A stretch of 64,000 nt of DNA from Beroe forskalii (Eukaryota; Ctenophora; Nuda; Beroida; Beroidae), in assembly GCA_011033025.1 (NCBI GenBank), contig WFMF01000153.1, forward strand, positions 186,001-250,000, written 5' to 3'. Under the pieces are notes generated by a model that worked only from the letters and a program-made list of their open reading frames with translations, did not search any database and had not been told where the DNA came from. This document shows, in pieces, positions 63,001-64,000 of this stretch (position 1 is the first letter of the stretch; the number at the start of each line of letters is the position of its first letter). Made by a program: the position numbers and the translations under genes.

Positions 63001-63859
63001 ACTTACAGCACTATCGATCTATCAACGCATAGCATGGGGGAGGGGGTCTGAAAATCAAGAAAAAATGCGCAAAATCAAGAAATATGCGAAAATCAAGGAA
63101 AAATGAGACAGCAAAAATCAATAAAAAATGAGGATCTGAGTATCCTCCGTACCCACCTGTGGGTGAGGCAGGGCAGCCCAATGCCACCTCACTCCACTGC
63201 CCCGTCAGGATGTCCAGTTTGGAGAAGTGAGCGAGCACGTGGTTTAGATCAAAGCCTCCGAACACAAACAGGGAGTCTCCGATAACGTCAGCCGTGTGTC
63301 CTTGCCTCGGTAACAGCTCCTGCGGTATACAGAACTCTGACGTTTTCTTGGGTGTCTATAGACACTAGCCATATCGGGTCCGTATACATTGGTTAAGATC
63401 CTCACCCTTCCGGCTGCGGGTCAAAACCGGATACATCCCTCAGGCTGTGCCCTTGGGAAGTATCCAAAAATGGTGTCTTTATAAATTATTTAAGCCTTTG
63501 ATATCAGCACTTTCTCAACAGGTCTGTCTGACAACCAATCAATTGCACTACGCGAGTTGACATTTAAAACTTGCGCACTGATTGTTCCATGTTATGAAAG
63601 TTTACTAGAAATTATCTAGGACGAAGAGGTAATTTAAGAATCAGAGGATCAATTATTGATACCTAATTGATAAATTATCCTATGATAAGATATTCCCAAT
63701 TAAAGAATTACCAATCCAGCTACCTTCAAGTGATGCCAGGACTCGTAGTAAGGACTGATGTTGGTAGTGAGAGTGTACCACTGGTGGCGTGGAAGCTGGA
63801 AGGGGTAGATGCCAGGGGACGTGATGTCACACTGCACTCCTACATAGCCAACCTTGCAT
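14551..63859 (-). CDS. MEGF8: MEGF8/attractin-family transmembrane receptor, gene span (5' incomplete)
   Basis: Forty-two minus-strand exons were located by reading conserved cysteine-rich and kelch segments and their splice sites. All but a handful of junctions (1/2 to 40/41 apart from 17/18, 31/32 and 40/41, plus 41/42) have GT-AG sites and compatible phase. Two kelch regions separated by PSI, EGF, laminin-EGF and CUB-like modules, ending in one TM helix and a short tail, are the MEGF8 layout (about 2,800 residues in human) rather than attractin, which has one kelch set. The signal peptide and first CUB must lie beyond 64000. Known role in vertebrates: with MOSMO and MGRN1 it forms a membrane ubiquitin-ligase complex that lowers Smoothened and tunes Hedgehog signalling. 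Exons below are numbered in transcription order from the right edge. Confidence 0.88.
15309..15460 (-). CDS. MEGF8: MEGF8 exon 41: transmembrane helix
   Basis: LILSGLILLIMAYCC is the membrane helix, then LISFALYLWQQ. Acceptor CTATAG| at 15461. The 3' edge is uncertain: its last 21 bp are repeated at the start of exon 42, and reading on gives a TAG stop after three residues. Confidence 0.75.
15575..15702 (-). CDS. MEGF8: MEGF8 exon 40: juxtamembrane region
   Basis: VDKVDYHYSDVVRKFSC ... GLFLVVQTHAQ. Sites CCACAG| and TCAG|GTCGGA. Its phase does not fit exon 41 as read. Confidence 0.78.
15916..16000 (-). CDS. MEGF8: MEGF8 exon 39: juxtamembrane region
   Basis: VHKIRSQKQTIYNTGNK ... MQIWLT. 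Sites CTGTAG| and ACAG|GTAAAT. Confidence 0.8.
16200..16320 (-). CDS. MEGF8: MEGF8 exon 38: juxtamembrane region
   Basis: RPFFIKAENTATHWIYIEM ... GVVYATTNPRKYG. Matches the region between the last laminin EGF and TM helix in attractin/MEGF8. Sites TGCCAG| and GAG|GTCAGT. Confidence 0.83.
16321..16536 (-). mobile_element. introner-like element forming a whole intron (copy 1)
   Basis: The 216-bp intron is the element end to end: (TAATAAA)CGACCGGATACCATT ... GGTTTCCTA. The 8-bp sequence CCTGGCAG is at 16320-16327 and 16536-16543. On the minus strand it supplies CTGCCAG|G at both splice edges. Confidence 0.88.
16537..16886 (-). CDS. MEGF8: MEGF8 exon 37: laminin EGF
   Basis: CLNCRNNTEGDLCERC, CAPCTCNKHARTC, CHLHQCDKCLEGFTGHPTNG, ending NFTGNVSAA. 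Acceptor TCCCAG|; the donor (CCAG|GTAGGA) is made jointly by the target and the introner. Confidence 0.88.
17107..17455 (-). CDS. MEGF8: MEGF8 exon 36: EGF and laminin EGF
   Basis: CARLGCVHGTC, DTCTCKFGFYGVDC, CACMGHSACTPEGTCAACRN, RQCELCVAGYVRAGGKC. Sites TTTCCAG| and CGG|GTTAGT. Confidence 0.87.
17923..18343 (+). pseudogene. LDLa-7TM receptor A exon 1 (signal peptide and repeats)
   Basis: ATG 17923 opens a hydrophobic leader (LTSMIVLIILVSL), then an acidic stretch with about five degenerate nine-residue repeats of the type GLDETIQ, and a multibasic RRSGRRKRSK. Donor CCAG|GTAATC. Nested in the MEGF8 intron 17456-24308, opposite strand. The exon is intact; the gene is broken downstream. Confidence 0.55.
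18440..18592. repeat. degenerate GGGGTTCACC/GGGGTCAG minisatellite
   Basis: About ten irregular copies of GGGGTCAGTAGGGGTTCACC in the first intron of receptor A. Confidence 0.65.
18724..18887 (+). pseudogene. LDLa-7TM receptor A exon 2
   Basis: RISCELREWNGFLKYVC ... FYKC ... TICTGDPKFYQ. Acceptor TTTTCAG|, donor CAG|GTAAGA. It covers without interruption the position where receptor B has the introner intron. Confidence 0.7.
19095..22479 (+). pseudogene. LDLa-7TM receptor A, exon 3 with LDLa and 7TM core, multiply frameshifted
   Basis: Colinear with receptor B: CGEYIC, CDGVSLC, CNGYRYGVFC, HKHRFCDGFEDCPDGSDE, CDLVDDCGDFADE, CDGVFHCLDFSDEC, then 7TM helices and VILPINSVLNPLFY (NPxxY). Breaks: a frame change between about 19120 and 19150, a 220-bp GAA tract at 19291-19510, a 10-bp tandem duplication at 20133-20152 (CCCCAAGTGA), a frame change near 20640, T-run 21530-21534, and GG 22020-22021. 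The last two could be consensus errors; the duplication and GAA tract are not. The stop is at about 22480. Likely pseudogene, or a gene needing re-sequencing. Confidence 0.7.
19291..19510. repeat. (GAA)n microsatellite, 220 bp
   Basis: Almost pure GAA/AGA with a few A or G interruptions that change frame. It lies between two conserved Cys-rich segments of receptor A, where receptor B has ordinary coding sequence. Confidence 0.95.
22483..23580. other. MEGF8 intron downstream of nested receptor A
   Basis: Apart from the 27-bp duplication, no gene or long repeat recognised. Confidence 0.4.
22881..22936. repeat. 27-bp tandem duplication
   Basis: GCGCGCAACACCTGCCATGT followed by TCTGTTT, twice in tandem. 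Confidence 0.8.
23581..23680 (-). repeat. tRNA-like sequence, probably SINE
   Basis: Minus strand has TGGTGTAGTGGCATC, an A-box-like stretch, and GGTTCGATCC, a consensus B box, about 60 bp apart. Stems are not good enough for a functional tRNA. Fits a tRNA-derived SINE head. Confidence 0.45.
24309..24564 (-). CDS. MEGF8: MEGF8 exon 35: calcium-binding EGF with Arg/Asp-rich insertion
   Basis: GECMRGDW, then about 35 residues of repeated RD (RDTRSRDKR..., PRDTTPRDM), then CAAWHFFTCPPEDEC and EDQLCVDLEQGYSCTC, an EGF-Ca module. The insertion is encoded by CACGTG-containing repeats. Sites CCCCAG| and GCAG|GTTTGT. Confidence 0.85.
24730..24899. mobile_element. foldback element with three same-loop hairpins
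   Basis: Ends ACGGTAAATACACACTTG and its near-complement pair. Inside lie three hairpins with different stems (AATTCC, AAATGC, AATTGC) but the same 14-nt loop ACGAGCTTGCGAGT. In MEGF8 intron 34/35. Confidence 0.8.
24900..25990. other. MEGF8 intron, nothing recognised
   Basis: A/T-rich sequence between the foldback element and the AGTAATTCAAC repeat. No exon found. Confidence 0.4.
25991..26180. repeat. degenerate AGTAATTCAAC minisatellite
   Basis: AGTAATTCAACAG and AGTAATTACAC variants, about eight copies, intronic. Confidence 0.65.
26192..26295 (-). CDS. MEGF8: MEGF8 exon 34: PSI
   Basis: CDVVVSPAQCPVPCSQH and CSVCNEFNHCAWCEK. Acceptor with a C10-11 tract before AG, donor AAGG|GTACGA. Confidence 0.83.
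26315..26380. repeat. 19-bp tandem repeat x3
   Basis: CACGAGTTGAGGGGAAAC repeated three times in the intron upstream of exon 34. Confidence 0.8.
26563..26652 (-). CDS. MEGF8: MEGF8 exon 33: PSI
   Basis: CTVKTGCSWSIYLDRCLSD ... WSCLFN. Sites CTCACAG| and ATAG|GTAGGT. Confidence 0.82.
26804..27107 (-). CDS. MEGF8: MEGF8 exon 32: PSI repeats
   Basis: CTYDVSTPLTPPCHLYSDC, SETRCHWGNGIC, CATCNAVEGCVWYKDTC and CPIGCSEIQDC. Donor ACAAG|GTAAGA. The 5' edge is unresolved: no AG lies where the phase of exon 31 requires it (the sequence there reads CATTTCGG). Confidence 0.8.
27227..27314 (-). CDS. MEGF8: MEGF8 exon 31: PSI
   Basis: KEQCTSFGCAWCDSARYSPK. Sites CCTCAG| and CGG|GTCAGT. Confidence 0.82.
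27574..28550. mobile_element. TRIM-like element: two 335-bp direct repeats around 310 bp
   Basis: 27574-27908 and 28219-28550 are nearly identical direct repeats starting (GG)TGTAATATCCCCC and ending CCCTTCTCA, i.e. TG...CA termini. Just inside the left copy is TGGTGGCCTCGCCGAAG (possible primer site); just before the right copy is AAAGTTTTGGGGGG (possible polypurine tract). No protein frame. No clear target duplication. In MEGF8 intron 30/31. Confidence 0.65.
28679..28874 (-). CDS. MEGF8: MEGF8 exon 30: last kelch of set 2
   Basis: VYAVDLMTGG, QLVQSQDRIYLVGGYN and VLSDDV, ending HHTCFLIT. Sites CCACAG| and ACAG|GTAGGA. Confidence 0.86.
29064..29482 (-). CDS. MEGF8: MEGF8 exon 29: kelch with in-frame 7-residue repeats
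   Basis: PALFGHTIIAYQKNLYVVG and LYKYNTESHTWTTW, then ten degenerate heptads of the type SNQGGLx encoded by a 21-bp tandem repeat (29165-29372), then FHSAVEVDGILYLVGGK. The insertion falls between blades. Sites TCGCAG| and CAG|GTATGT. Confidence 0.87.
29621..29755 (-). CDS. MEGF8: MEGF8 exon 28: kelch
   Basis: GGGAITQLSSTQWMLFGGMT and NSLWSYDSDTYLWEEI. Sites TCTCAG| and AAAG|GTATAC. Confidence 0.85.
29949..29993 (-). pseudogene. decayed copy of exon 27 donor edge
   Basis: CAGAGGGAGACCACTGGCTG ... GTCCAG resembles the last 40 bp of exon 27 (30158-30200) and keeps a donor (TTAG|GTAAAC). No matching acceptor half. Confidence 0.5.
30000..30157. repeat. degenerate ATTAGGGAATGGG repeats
   Basis: Loose repeats of (A)ATTAGGGAATGGG and variants, continuing at 30280-30440 on the other side of exon 27. 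Intronic. Confidence 0.6.
30158..30265 (-). CDS. MEGF8: MEGF8 exon 27: kelch
   Basis: GGLTEEGLTNETWCADLSTP and VTWTMSPASGLPP. Sites CTTCAG| and ATAG|GTAACA. Confidence 0.83.
30464..30799 (-). CDS. MEGF8: MEGF8 exon 26: kelch with long charged insertion
   Basis: NGTEQLITFGGFSLQTPLSD and LWIFDPDTLTWSELLPLPS, then about 45 residues almost entirely E, S, D, Q, K and R (repeating SESDQKR), then RYWHCSFQAAPGVLCVV. The insertion sits in a kelch loop. Sites TCTCCAG| and TAG|GTGCGT. Confidence 0.85.
31159..31282 (-). CDS. MEGF8: MEGF8 exon 25: EGF end and kelch entry
   Basis: GSCVVSTGVCRCDTSSSG ... WSVLSYDWTPL. Joins exon 24 as CSGR-GSC, a complete EGF, and exon 26 as TPL-VNGTEQL. Acceptor CACCAG|, donor CTGG|GTACCA. 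Confidence 0.82.
31404..31506 (-). CDS. MEGF8: MEGF8 exon 24: EGF
   Basis: TTCREDKRCECAAGFMGPNC and CPNNCSGR. Acceptor CCCTAG|, donor AGG|GTAGGT. Confidence 0.85.
31507..33179. repeat. intron with several foldback stretches
   Basis: 31880-31990 pairs GAAGTTCGACA with TGTCGAACTTC. 32098-32155 has CACGCGCATGCGCGTG and related stems. 32955-33140 pairs ACTTTAGCGAAAG with CTTTCGCTAAAGT, with further nested hairpins (GATAAATT...AATTTATC, ATTACATACTC...) inside. No coding sequence. Confidence 0.65.
33180..33417 (-). CDS. MEGF8: MEGF8 exon 23: CUB-like region
   Basis: TLFIWEGLPTS ... VIYEGTQALKFNISYHL, then NCTSHCADTSP opening the next EGF. Sites TTCTCAG| and CTAG|GTGGGT. Confidence 0.8.
33705..33889 (-). 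CDS. MEGF8: MEGF8 exon 22: CUB-like region
   Basis: SRLRLSGSEDVSFGNVVLE ... YESVLWYVEPDVSSAEVVLT. Follows a laminin EGF as in the attractin/MEGF8 juxtamembrane pattern. Sites GGCCAG| and CAG|GTGAGA. Confidence 0.75.
33890..34079 (-). mobile_element. introner-like element forming a whole intron (copy 2)
   Basis: The 190-bp intron is the dispersed element throughout: TTACCATTTCTCAA near 33902 to GGTTTCCTA at 34078. Flanking 8-mers CCTGGCCA (33889) and CCTTGCGA (34079) match at 6 of 8 positions, a decayed target duplication. Confidence 0.8.
34080..34192 (-). CDS. MEGF8: MEGF8 exon 21: laminin EGF
   Basis: GHCYCTGHTRGDSCQYCGEG and GGGTCYLVA. Acceptor CCGCAG|, donor GCAAG|GTAGGA, the latter contributed by the adjacent introner. 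Confidence 0.87.
34490..34641 (-). CDS. MEGF8: MEGF8 exon 20: laminin EGF
   Basis: KCDSCQHLTEGEHCEHCLPG and CEPCQCNGHHNPELGYCD, a laminin-type EGF. Acceptor GTCTAG|, donor AGG|GTCAGT. Confidence 0.87.
34642..35045. repeat. tandem array of exon 20 acceptor edge, about 35-55-bp units, about 9 copies
   Basis: CACACTTTCCTAGACCCTGA recurs near 34634, 34672, 34707, 34760, 34796, 34849, 34901, 34953 and 34987. On the minus strand each is CTCAGGGTCTAG|GAAAGTGTG, the acceptor plus first exon 20 bases, in many copies with the next Cys codons. Confidence 0.85.
35326..35456 (-). CDS. MEGF8: MEGF8 exon 19: EGF / laminin EGF
   Basis: CETGNKCVHGTC, LCECNLGYTGLSCDSDC and CNGHSTCSQ. Acceptor CCCCAG|, donor CAGG|GTCTAG. 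Confidence 0.85.
35457..35589 (-). mobile_element. intron with short introner-like copy (copy 3)
   Basis: TTGGTTACCATTTCTCAATA at 35498 begins an element that ends in GTTTCCTA at 35588, the shared right terminus of the family. It supplies the minus-strand donor (GTTAGGAAAC). About 45 bp of unrelated intron precede it. The flanking 8-mers (ACTAGCAA, ACTTGTAC) match only partly. Confidence 0.7.
35590..35676 (-). CDS. MEGF8: MEGF8 exon 18
   Basis: LADLWLHLTVIGDFLFLAQL ending HWYK, joining exon 19 as WYK-CETGNKC. Donor ACAA|GTTAGG. Its junction with exon 17 is not phase-compatible as read. Confidence 0.6.
35677..36262. repeat. tandem array, 19-20-bp unit, about 30 copies, at exon 18 acceptor edge
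   Basis: GCCCTGGCCAGGGGTTAAC variants. On the minus strand each gives CCCTGGCCAG|GGCG, the acceptor of exon 18, and in many units GCG|GTAACC. A 30-bp exon segment (GGAAATCACC...GTGAGGTGCAGCC) lies on both sides, at 35625-35654 and 36263-36292. Confidence 0.88.
36270..36354 (-). CDS. MEGF8: MEGF8 exon 17: calcium-binding EGF, second part
   Basis: YWCKCKTGFQGDGWEMEGRTGC completes the EGF of exon 16. Acceptor GGCCAG| at 36355. The 3' end is unresolved: a TGA follows four codons after the last Cys, and a copy of exon 18 sequence in another frame sits there. Confidence 0.6.
36776..36986. repeat. tandem array of exon 16 donor edge, 51 bp x 5
   Basis: GCATGCGCGTGACAGGCGTG starts at 36807, 36858, 36909, 36960 and 37011, an exact 51-bp period (17 codons). 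Every unit carries a good minus-strand donor (GG|GTAAGTGCA or close), and the exon frame stays open through all copies, so any of five donors could be used. The repeat unit extends into exon 16. Confidence 0.88.
36987..37111 (-). CDS. MEGF8: MEGF8 exon 16: calcium-binding EGF, first part
   Basis: GRCPHVWHYAEC, then AVNECALNLHACHAHADC, an EGF-Ca start with N/D-x-C. Continues in exon 17 as TTPG-YWCKC. Both edges are amplified into arrays. Confidence 0.85.
37112..37290. repeat. tandem array of exon 16 acceptor edge, about 30 bp x 6
   Basis: GAAATTACCCTGGGAGATTT followed by GGGGAATTC, repeated. On the minus strand each unit carries TCTCCCAG|GGTAATTTC: the exon 16 acceptor, and also AGG|GTAATT as a possible donor. 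Confidence 0.85.
37461..37577 (-). CDS. MEGF8: MEGF8 exon 15: PSI-type
   Basis: VEALCGTCETHSSCSEC and CGWCAPEAAPHNGTCSQ. Acceptor GGAAAG| (phase 0 with exon 14), donor CTCAG|GTAGGG. Confidence 0.82.
37578..38713. other. MEGF8 intron, upstream region of nested receptor B
   Basis: A/T-rich. Probably contains the promoter of the nested plus-strand receptor near its right end; no specific site identified. Confidence 0.4.
38714..38815 (+). CDS. LDLa-7TM receptor B exon 1 (signal peptide)
   Basis: Start of a plus-strand gene nested in the MEGF8 intron 37578-45816. ATG 38714 opens a hydrophobic leader (ALIILCTSVVVSTATG). Donor ACAG|GTCTGA at 38815. Confidence 0.65.
38997..39084 (+). CDS. LDLa-7TM receptor B exon 2
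   Basis: DRCQIREHNGFLKSVC...TVF, aligned with exon 2 of the first nested receptor (CELREWNGFLKYVC). Acceptor CCACAG| at 38996, donor TTCAG|GTGCG at 39084, formed inside the target duplication of the introner. Confidence 0.75.
39085..39328 (+). mobile_element. introner-like element forming a whole intron (copy 4)
   Basis: The intron consists of the dispersed CGGTTTNGGTT-type element. CAGGTGCG lies at both ends (39082-39089 and 39326-39333), so both splice sites (CAG|GTGCG and CAG|GTGCG) are in the duplicated target. The paralogue at 18724-18887 has no intron here. Confidence 0.85.
39329..39791 (+). CDS. LDLa-7TM receptor B exon 3
   Basis: Extracellular Cys-rich segment: CATSGEYFMDV, FVNATCAHD, YLCGYRYC, LLCDGNCD, CNGYTYGLQC. 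Donor CAG|GTCAGT at 39791; next acceptor CTGCAG| at 39946. Confidence 0.75.
39947..42667 (+). CDS. LDLa-7TM receptor B exon 4 (LDLa repeats and 7TM core), two apparent frameshifts
   Basis: Ectodomain with LDL-receptor class A signatures (CDGVPDCKDKSDE, CDLVDDCGDRSDE, CDGVIDCVDFSDEC), then seven hydrophobic helices from about 41395 to 42450 and a short tail. NKVQIFLIALGDF, STDFVCWVPF and ILPINAVINPLLY (NPxxY) match rhodopsin-class receptors of the relaxin-receptor/GRL101 type; the DRY site reads SYQR. No leucine-rich repeats are present. The frame changes at TTTT 40622-40625 and again at TTTT 40917-40920; the rest is open and well conserved. Ligand unknown. Either two consensus errors or an early pseudogene. 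Confidence 0.8.
42668..44012. other. 3' flank of nested receptor / MEGF8 intron
   Basis: Probable 3' UTR of the nested receptor (AATAAA at 42717-42722) then A/T-rich intron. 43979-44007 is a short hairpin (GAGAAAACCCGTTGGGTTTTCTC). No gene seen. Confidence 0.45.
44013..44650. repeat. 336-bp-period tandem duplication
   Basis: AATTGGAC...GTACAATAAATTGAA at 44013 recurs at 44349, with GGGGGTAGGGGTGCAAC, GAAAAGATGGGCAAC and the rest in the same order. Two copies, moderately diverged. Confidence 0.75.
45229..45740. repeat. 278-bp-period duplication
   Basis: Block starting ACTAGCAGGCCCGTTGGGCC (45229) recurs at 45507, with the following GCTCACTCGGCGCTGCTACG and a GCGCGC/GCACGTG segment. Two diverged copies; no coding. 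Confidence 0.7.
45817..45934 (-). CDS. MEGF8: MEGF8 exon 14: PSI-type
   Basis: MDKCMWCGALNRCVS ... GLCKSW. Joins exon 13 as CTQ-MDKC and exon 15 as EPK-VEALC. Sites GTTTCAG| and AAG|GTCATG. Confidence 0.8.
45961..46147. repeat. dispersed element, left inverted copy
   Basis: CGCGCCCCCGAAGTCCTGG ... GGGGTCAGACAGCGTCTGAC ... CCCCCGTTGG. The inverse copy is at 55953-56124, on the other side of the minisatellite. Confidence 0.8.
46459..46679 (-). CDS. MEGF8: MEGF8 exon 13: PSI-type
   Basis: Ser-rich start, then TCPTCSDHVFCSTC, AECAWVSIGC and CGERKSCAECTQ. Donor CA|GTGAGT. Which of the many identical acceptors in the array is used cannot be told from sequence; 46679 is the nearest. Confidence 0.75.
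46625..55124. repeat. 8.5-kb minisatellite, 58-bp unit, about 146 copies
   Basis: Unit includes GGAAACTACTGGAGGAGGAG, GGACTGCTGTGCGCC and TGGGAAGGGTGAGGGAATTA. The plus strand is almost pure purine/G in half of it and has G-quadruplex potential. Copies from 46.7 to 51.3 kb are nearly identical; from 51.4 to 55.1 kb they are degenerate, with many indels. The left edge grades into MEGF8 exon 13, and each unit carries that exon's minus-strand acceptor (CCCTTCCCAG|GCGCACAGC). Confidence 0.95.
55271..55411 (-). CDS. MEGF8: MEGF8 exon 12: PSI-type
   Basis: YREGTCTHQVTCLGC and DQLCGWNVTQSSC, a PSI module. Acceptor TTTAG|, donor CAG|GTAGCT. Confidence 0.8.
55396..55770. repeat. tandem array of exon 12 acceptor edge, about 46 bp x 8
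   Basis: CACCTTCAGATAGCACCTAAA recurs about eight times. On the minus strand each unit reads TTTAG|GTGCTATCTGAAG|GT, i.e. the acceptor, the first 12 nt of exon 12, and a potential donor. Confidence 0.85.
55953..56124. repeat. dispersed element, right inverted copy
   Basis: About 170 bp, the inverse complement of 45961-46147 with a few mismatches. Contains GTCCGACGTTGTCTGACC, the motif of the 8.3-10.9 kb foldback cluster. Confidence 0.8.
56633..56812 (-). CDS. MEGF8: MEGF8 exon 11: spacer region
   Basis: VMWVSKEWRYSLPDRK ... ELTQYVTENVQK ... YRPDQVIT. Sites CCCTCAG| and ACA|GTAAGG; phase matches exons 10 and 12. Confidence 0.78.
56813..57531. other. intron, nothing recognised
   Basis: A/T-rich intron. 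Small stretches such as GGCCAAAAATTGATTACGTAA (56928-56950) resemble 13084-13110, a dispersed low-level repeat. Confidence 0.4.
57532..57716 (-). CDS. MEGF8: MEGF8 exon 10: spacer region
   Basis: GFINVTTPEGGGK ... YEVIRVSYINGIVTLYTGVS. CTGCAG| and GACAG|GTGAGC. No named domain recognised. Confidence 0.75.
57889..58365. repeat. tandem array of exon 9 donor edge, about 66 bp x 8
   Basis: CCTGGAGATAGCCCC recurs at roughly 57891, 57960, 58026, 58092, 58157, 58223 (degenerate), 58280 and 58348. On the minus strand each copy is the last 14 nt of exon 9 plus CCAG|GTATTG and about 50 bp of intron. Most copies also have an AG just before GGGCTATC, so each looks like a micro-exon. Confidence 0.85.
58349..58613 (-). 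CDS. MEGF8: MEGF8 exon 9: spacer region
   Basis: ARNSGNLCGVQ ... PAQCEARDTPPGLHW ... YLQ. Both edges are canonical (TTGCAG|, CCAG|GTATTG). Its donor edge is tandemly amplified at 57889-58365. Confidence 0.8.
58755..58889 (-). CDS. MEGF8: MEGF8 exon 8: PSI-type
   Basis: Cysteine-rich: CGKRCKPVEKC, QCGVCYRLRHCTEC, WGCEWCVEDASC. The C-x2-C...W-C pattern is that of MEGF8 PSI modules. Confidence 0.82.
58890..60146. repeat. intron with interleaved foldback elements (59080-59930)
   Basis: A (59080 to about 59310) is inverted at about 59530-59760, and B (about 59320-59515) is inverted at about 59760-59925, giving the order A-B-A'-B'. Within A are palindromic stems such as CCGAGGCCGAAGGCCGAGG and GAGGGCCGCAGGCCCGAG. 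58915-59040 is a related multi-stem stretch. No coding sequence. Confidence 0.8.
60147..60302 (-). CDS. MEGF8: MEGF8 exon 7: last kelch of set 1
   Basis: YGHAVAVYHGTLLVVGGFNG and LSDVLLYSPP, then the first cysteines of the following module (CEDFQHCV). Joins exon 6 as PRYGHA, the usual kelch start. Confidence 0.85.
60548..60789 (-). CDS. MEGF8: MEGF8 exon 6: kelch
   Basis: VWVYNIAQNVW, FHKAASLGRYMVVFGGS and EMFVFDMGCMEW, two kelch strands sets, ending LATPR. Sites TTCTCAG| and CCAAG|GTACAG. Confidence 0.85.
60790..61751. mobile_element. intron with mariner-type MITE (60921-61638)
   Basis: A 718-bp element has inverted ends of about 40 bp beginning CCGGGTGGCCCAAAA and is flanked by the TA target duplication of Tc1/mariner elements. 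There is no transposase frame. The intron itself is bordered by the direct repeat TACACCCACACCT at 60779-60791 and 61741-61753. Confidence 0.8.
61752..61978 (-). CDS. MEGF8: MEGF8 exon 5: kelch
   Basis: RRYGHTTVLDSASRSLVVFGG followed by a variable loop ending SSE. Acceptor CCCACAG|, donor GAG|GTGTGG. The first 13 bp of the intron repeat the start of exon 6. Confidence 0.82.
62247..62395 (-). CDS. MEGF8: MEGF8 exon 4: kelch
   Basis: AGGALSDECWLFN and AGHTLTLAPPNRVLLFGG, one kelch repeat. Sites CCCACAG| and GGAG|GTAACC. Confidence 0.8.
62378..62460. repeat. two-copy duplication of an exon acceptor edge
   Basis: AGCTCCACCAGCCTGTGGGTTT (acceptor edge of exon 4) recurs as AGCTCCACCGGCCTAGTGGTTT at about 62432-62455, including an AG acceptor on the minus strand. 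Confidence 0.65.
62670..62734 (-). CDS. MEGF8: MEGF8 exon 3: kelch
   Basis: RYKHSSVVYQDSILYCGG, a kelch strand pair. Sites TATCAG| and CAG|GTACTT; phases match both neighbours. Confidence 0.78.
62735..63156. other. intron, A/T-rich
   Basis: Holds an inverted repeat (ATCGATGAAGG region 62805-62890) and a low-complexity AAAATCAAG tract at 63050-63120. No exon seen. Confidence 0.4.
63157..63319 (-). CDS. MEGF8: MEGF8 exon 2: kelch
   Basis: Contains RQGHTADVIGDSLFVFGGFD, a kelch blade with the diagnostic Gly-Gly. Sites CCGCAG| and ACAG|GTGGGT. Confidence 0.8.
63320..63723. repeat. intron with multi-hairpin element
   Basis: 63350-63490 contains GTGTCTATAGACAC and several short stems (CACCCTTCCGGCTGCGGGT, CAGGCTGTGCCCTTG), resembling the elements at 58915-59040 and 62095-62200. 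No coding sequence. Confidence 0.5.
63724..63859 (-). CDS. MEGF8: MEGF8 exon 1 of window: EGF end and kelch entry
   Basis: CKVGYVGVQCD closes an EGF module; the rest (FQLPRHQWYTL) leads into the first kelch region. Flanked by TTCCAG| and AAG|GTAGCT. Confidence 0.75.
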
Positions 63860-64000
63860 CTGGAAAATGATTTCATGGGCTCATCATCATAGAAATACAT
63901 CATATGACACTAGATGAGTCAGACTGACACTAGATGAGTCAGACATAATTTTAAGATATAATCATAATGCCCCGACTTATTAAGTTGAATATCCATTTTC
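63860..64000. other. MEGF8 intron, window edge
   Basis: Contains a 20-bp direct repeat (ACACTAGATGAGTCAGACT, 63905-63945). The MEGF8 gene continues past the window. Confidence 0.5.

Overview
This is nuclear DNA from an animal. Genes are split by spliceosomal introns with GT-AG sites, exons are short and mostly phase-compatible, and the families present (MEGF8, ASCC1, MICU, CCDC24, LDLa-7TM receptors) are metazoan. A/T-rich non-coding DNA is full of foldback MITEs, minisatellites and retroelement relics. I cannot fix the clade; a marine invertebrate such as a tunicate is only a guess.

Layout. 1-5446 is mostly non-coding, with one 488-bp TIR element and two possible minus-strand exons of unknown proteins. 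5447-7790 holds a divergent pair sharing a 148-bp gap: CCDC24 (minus) and an intronless MICU2/3-type mitochondrial calcium gatekeeper (plus). 7791-11544 is an accessory block of nested palindromes and foldback elements. 11545-12834 is ASCC1 (minus), with one apparent single-base frameshift. 13378-13690 is a LINE reverse-transcriptase relic.

From 14551 to the right edge a single minus-strand gene dominates: a MEGF8/attractin-family receptor in 42 recognisable exons, running off the window at its 5' side. In transcription order it has an EGF end, kelch set 1, PSI-type and spacer exons, a calcium-binding EGF, laminin EGFs, a CUB-like region, an EGF, kelch set 2, PSI repeats, EGF and laminin EGF, a juxtamembrane region, a transmembrane helix and a cytoplasmic tail. 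Two plus-strand receptors with LDL-A repeats and a rhodopsin-type 7TM core lie nested in its introns (17923-22479, heavily broken; 38714-42667, nearly intact). They are paralogues of each other.

The most unusual biology is in the introns. First, four introns contain copies of one dispersed element. In two of them the element is bounded by a perfect 8-bp duplication that falls on the splice sites, and one of these introns is absent from the nested paralogue; this looks like an active introner family. Second, at least eight exon edges have been tandemly amplified together with their splice site, from two copies up to an 8.5-kb, 58-bp-unit array of roughly 146 copies. Third, several other introns have short exon-edge duplications at both ends. 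Together these suggest a genome in which introns are being gained, and their boundaries amplified, by duplication. Several apparent frameshifts lie at homopolymers, so part of the damage may be assembly error.
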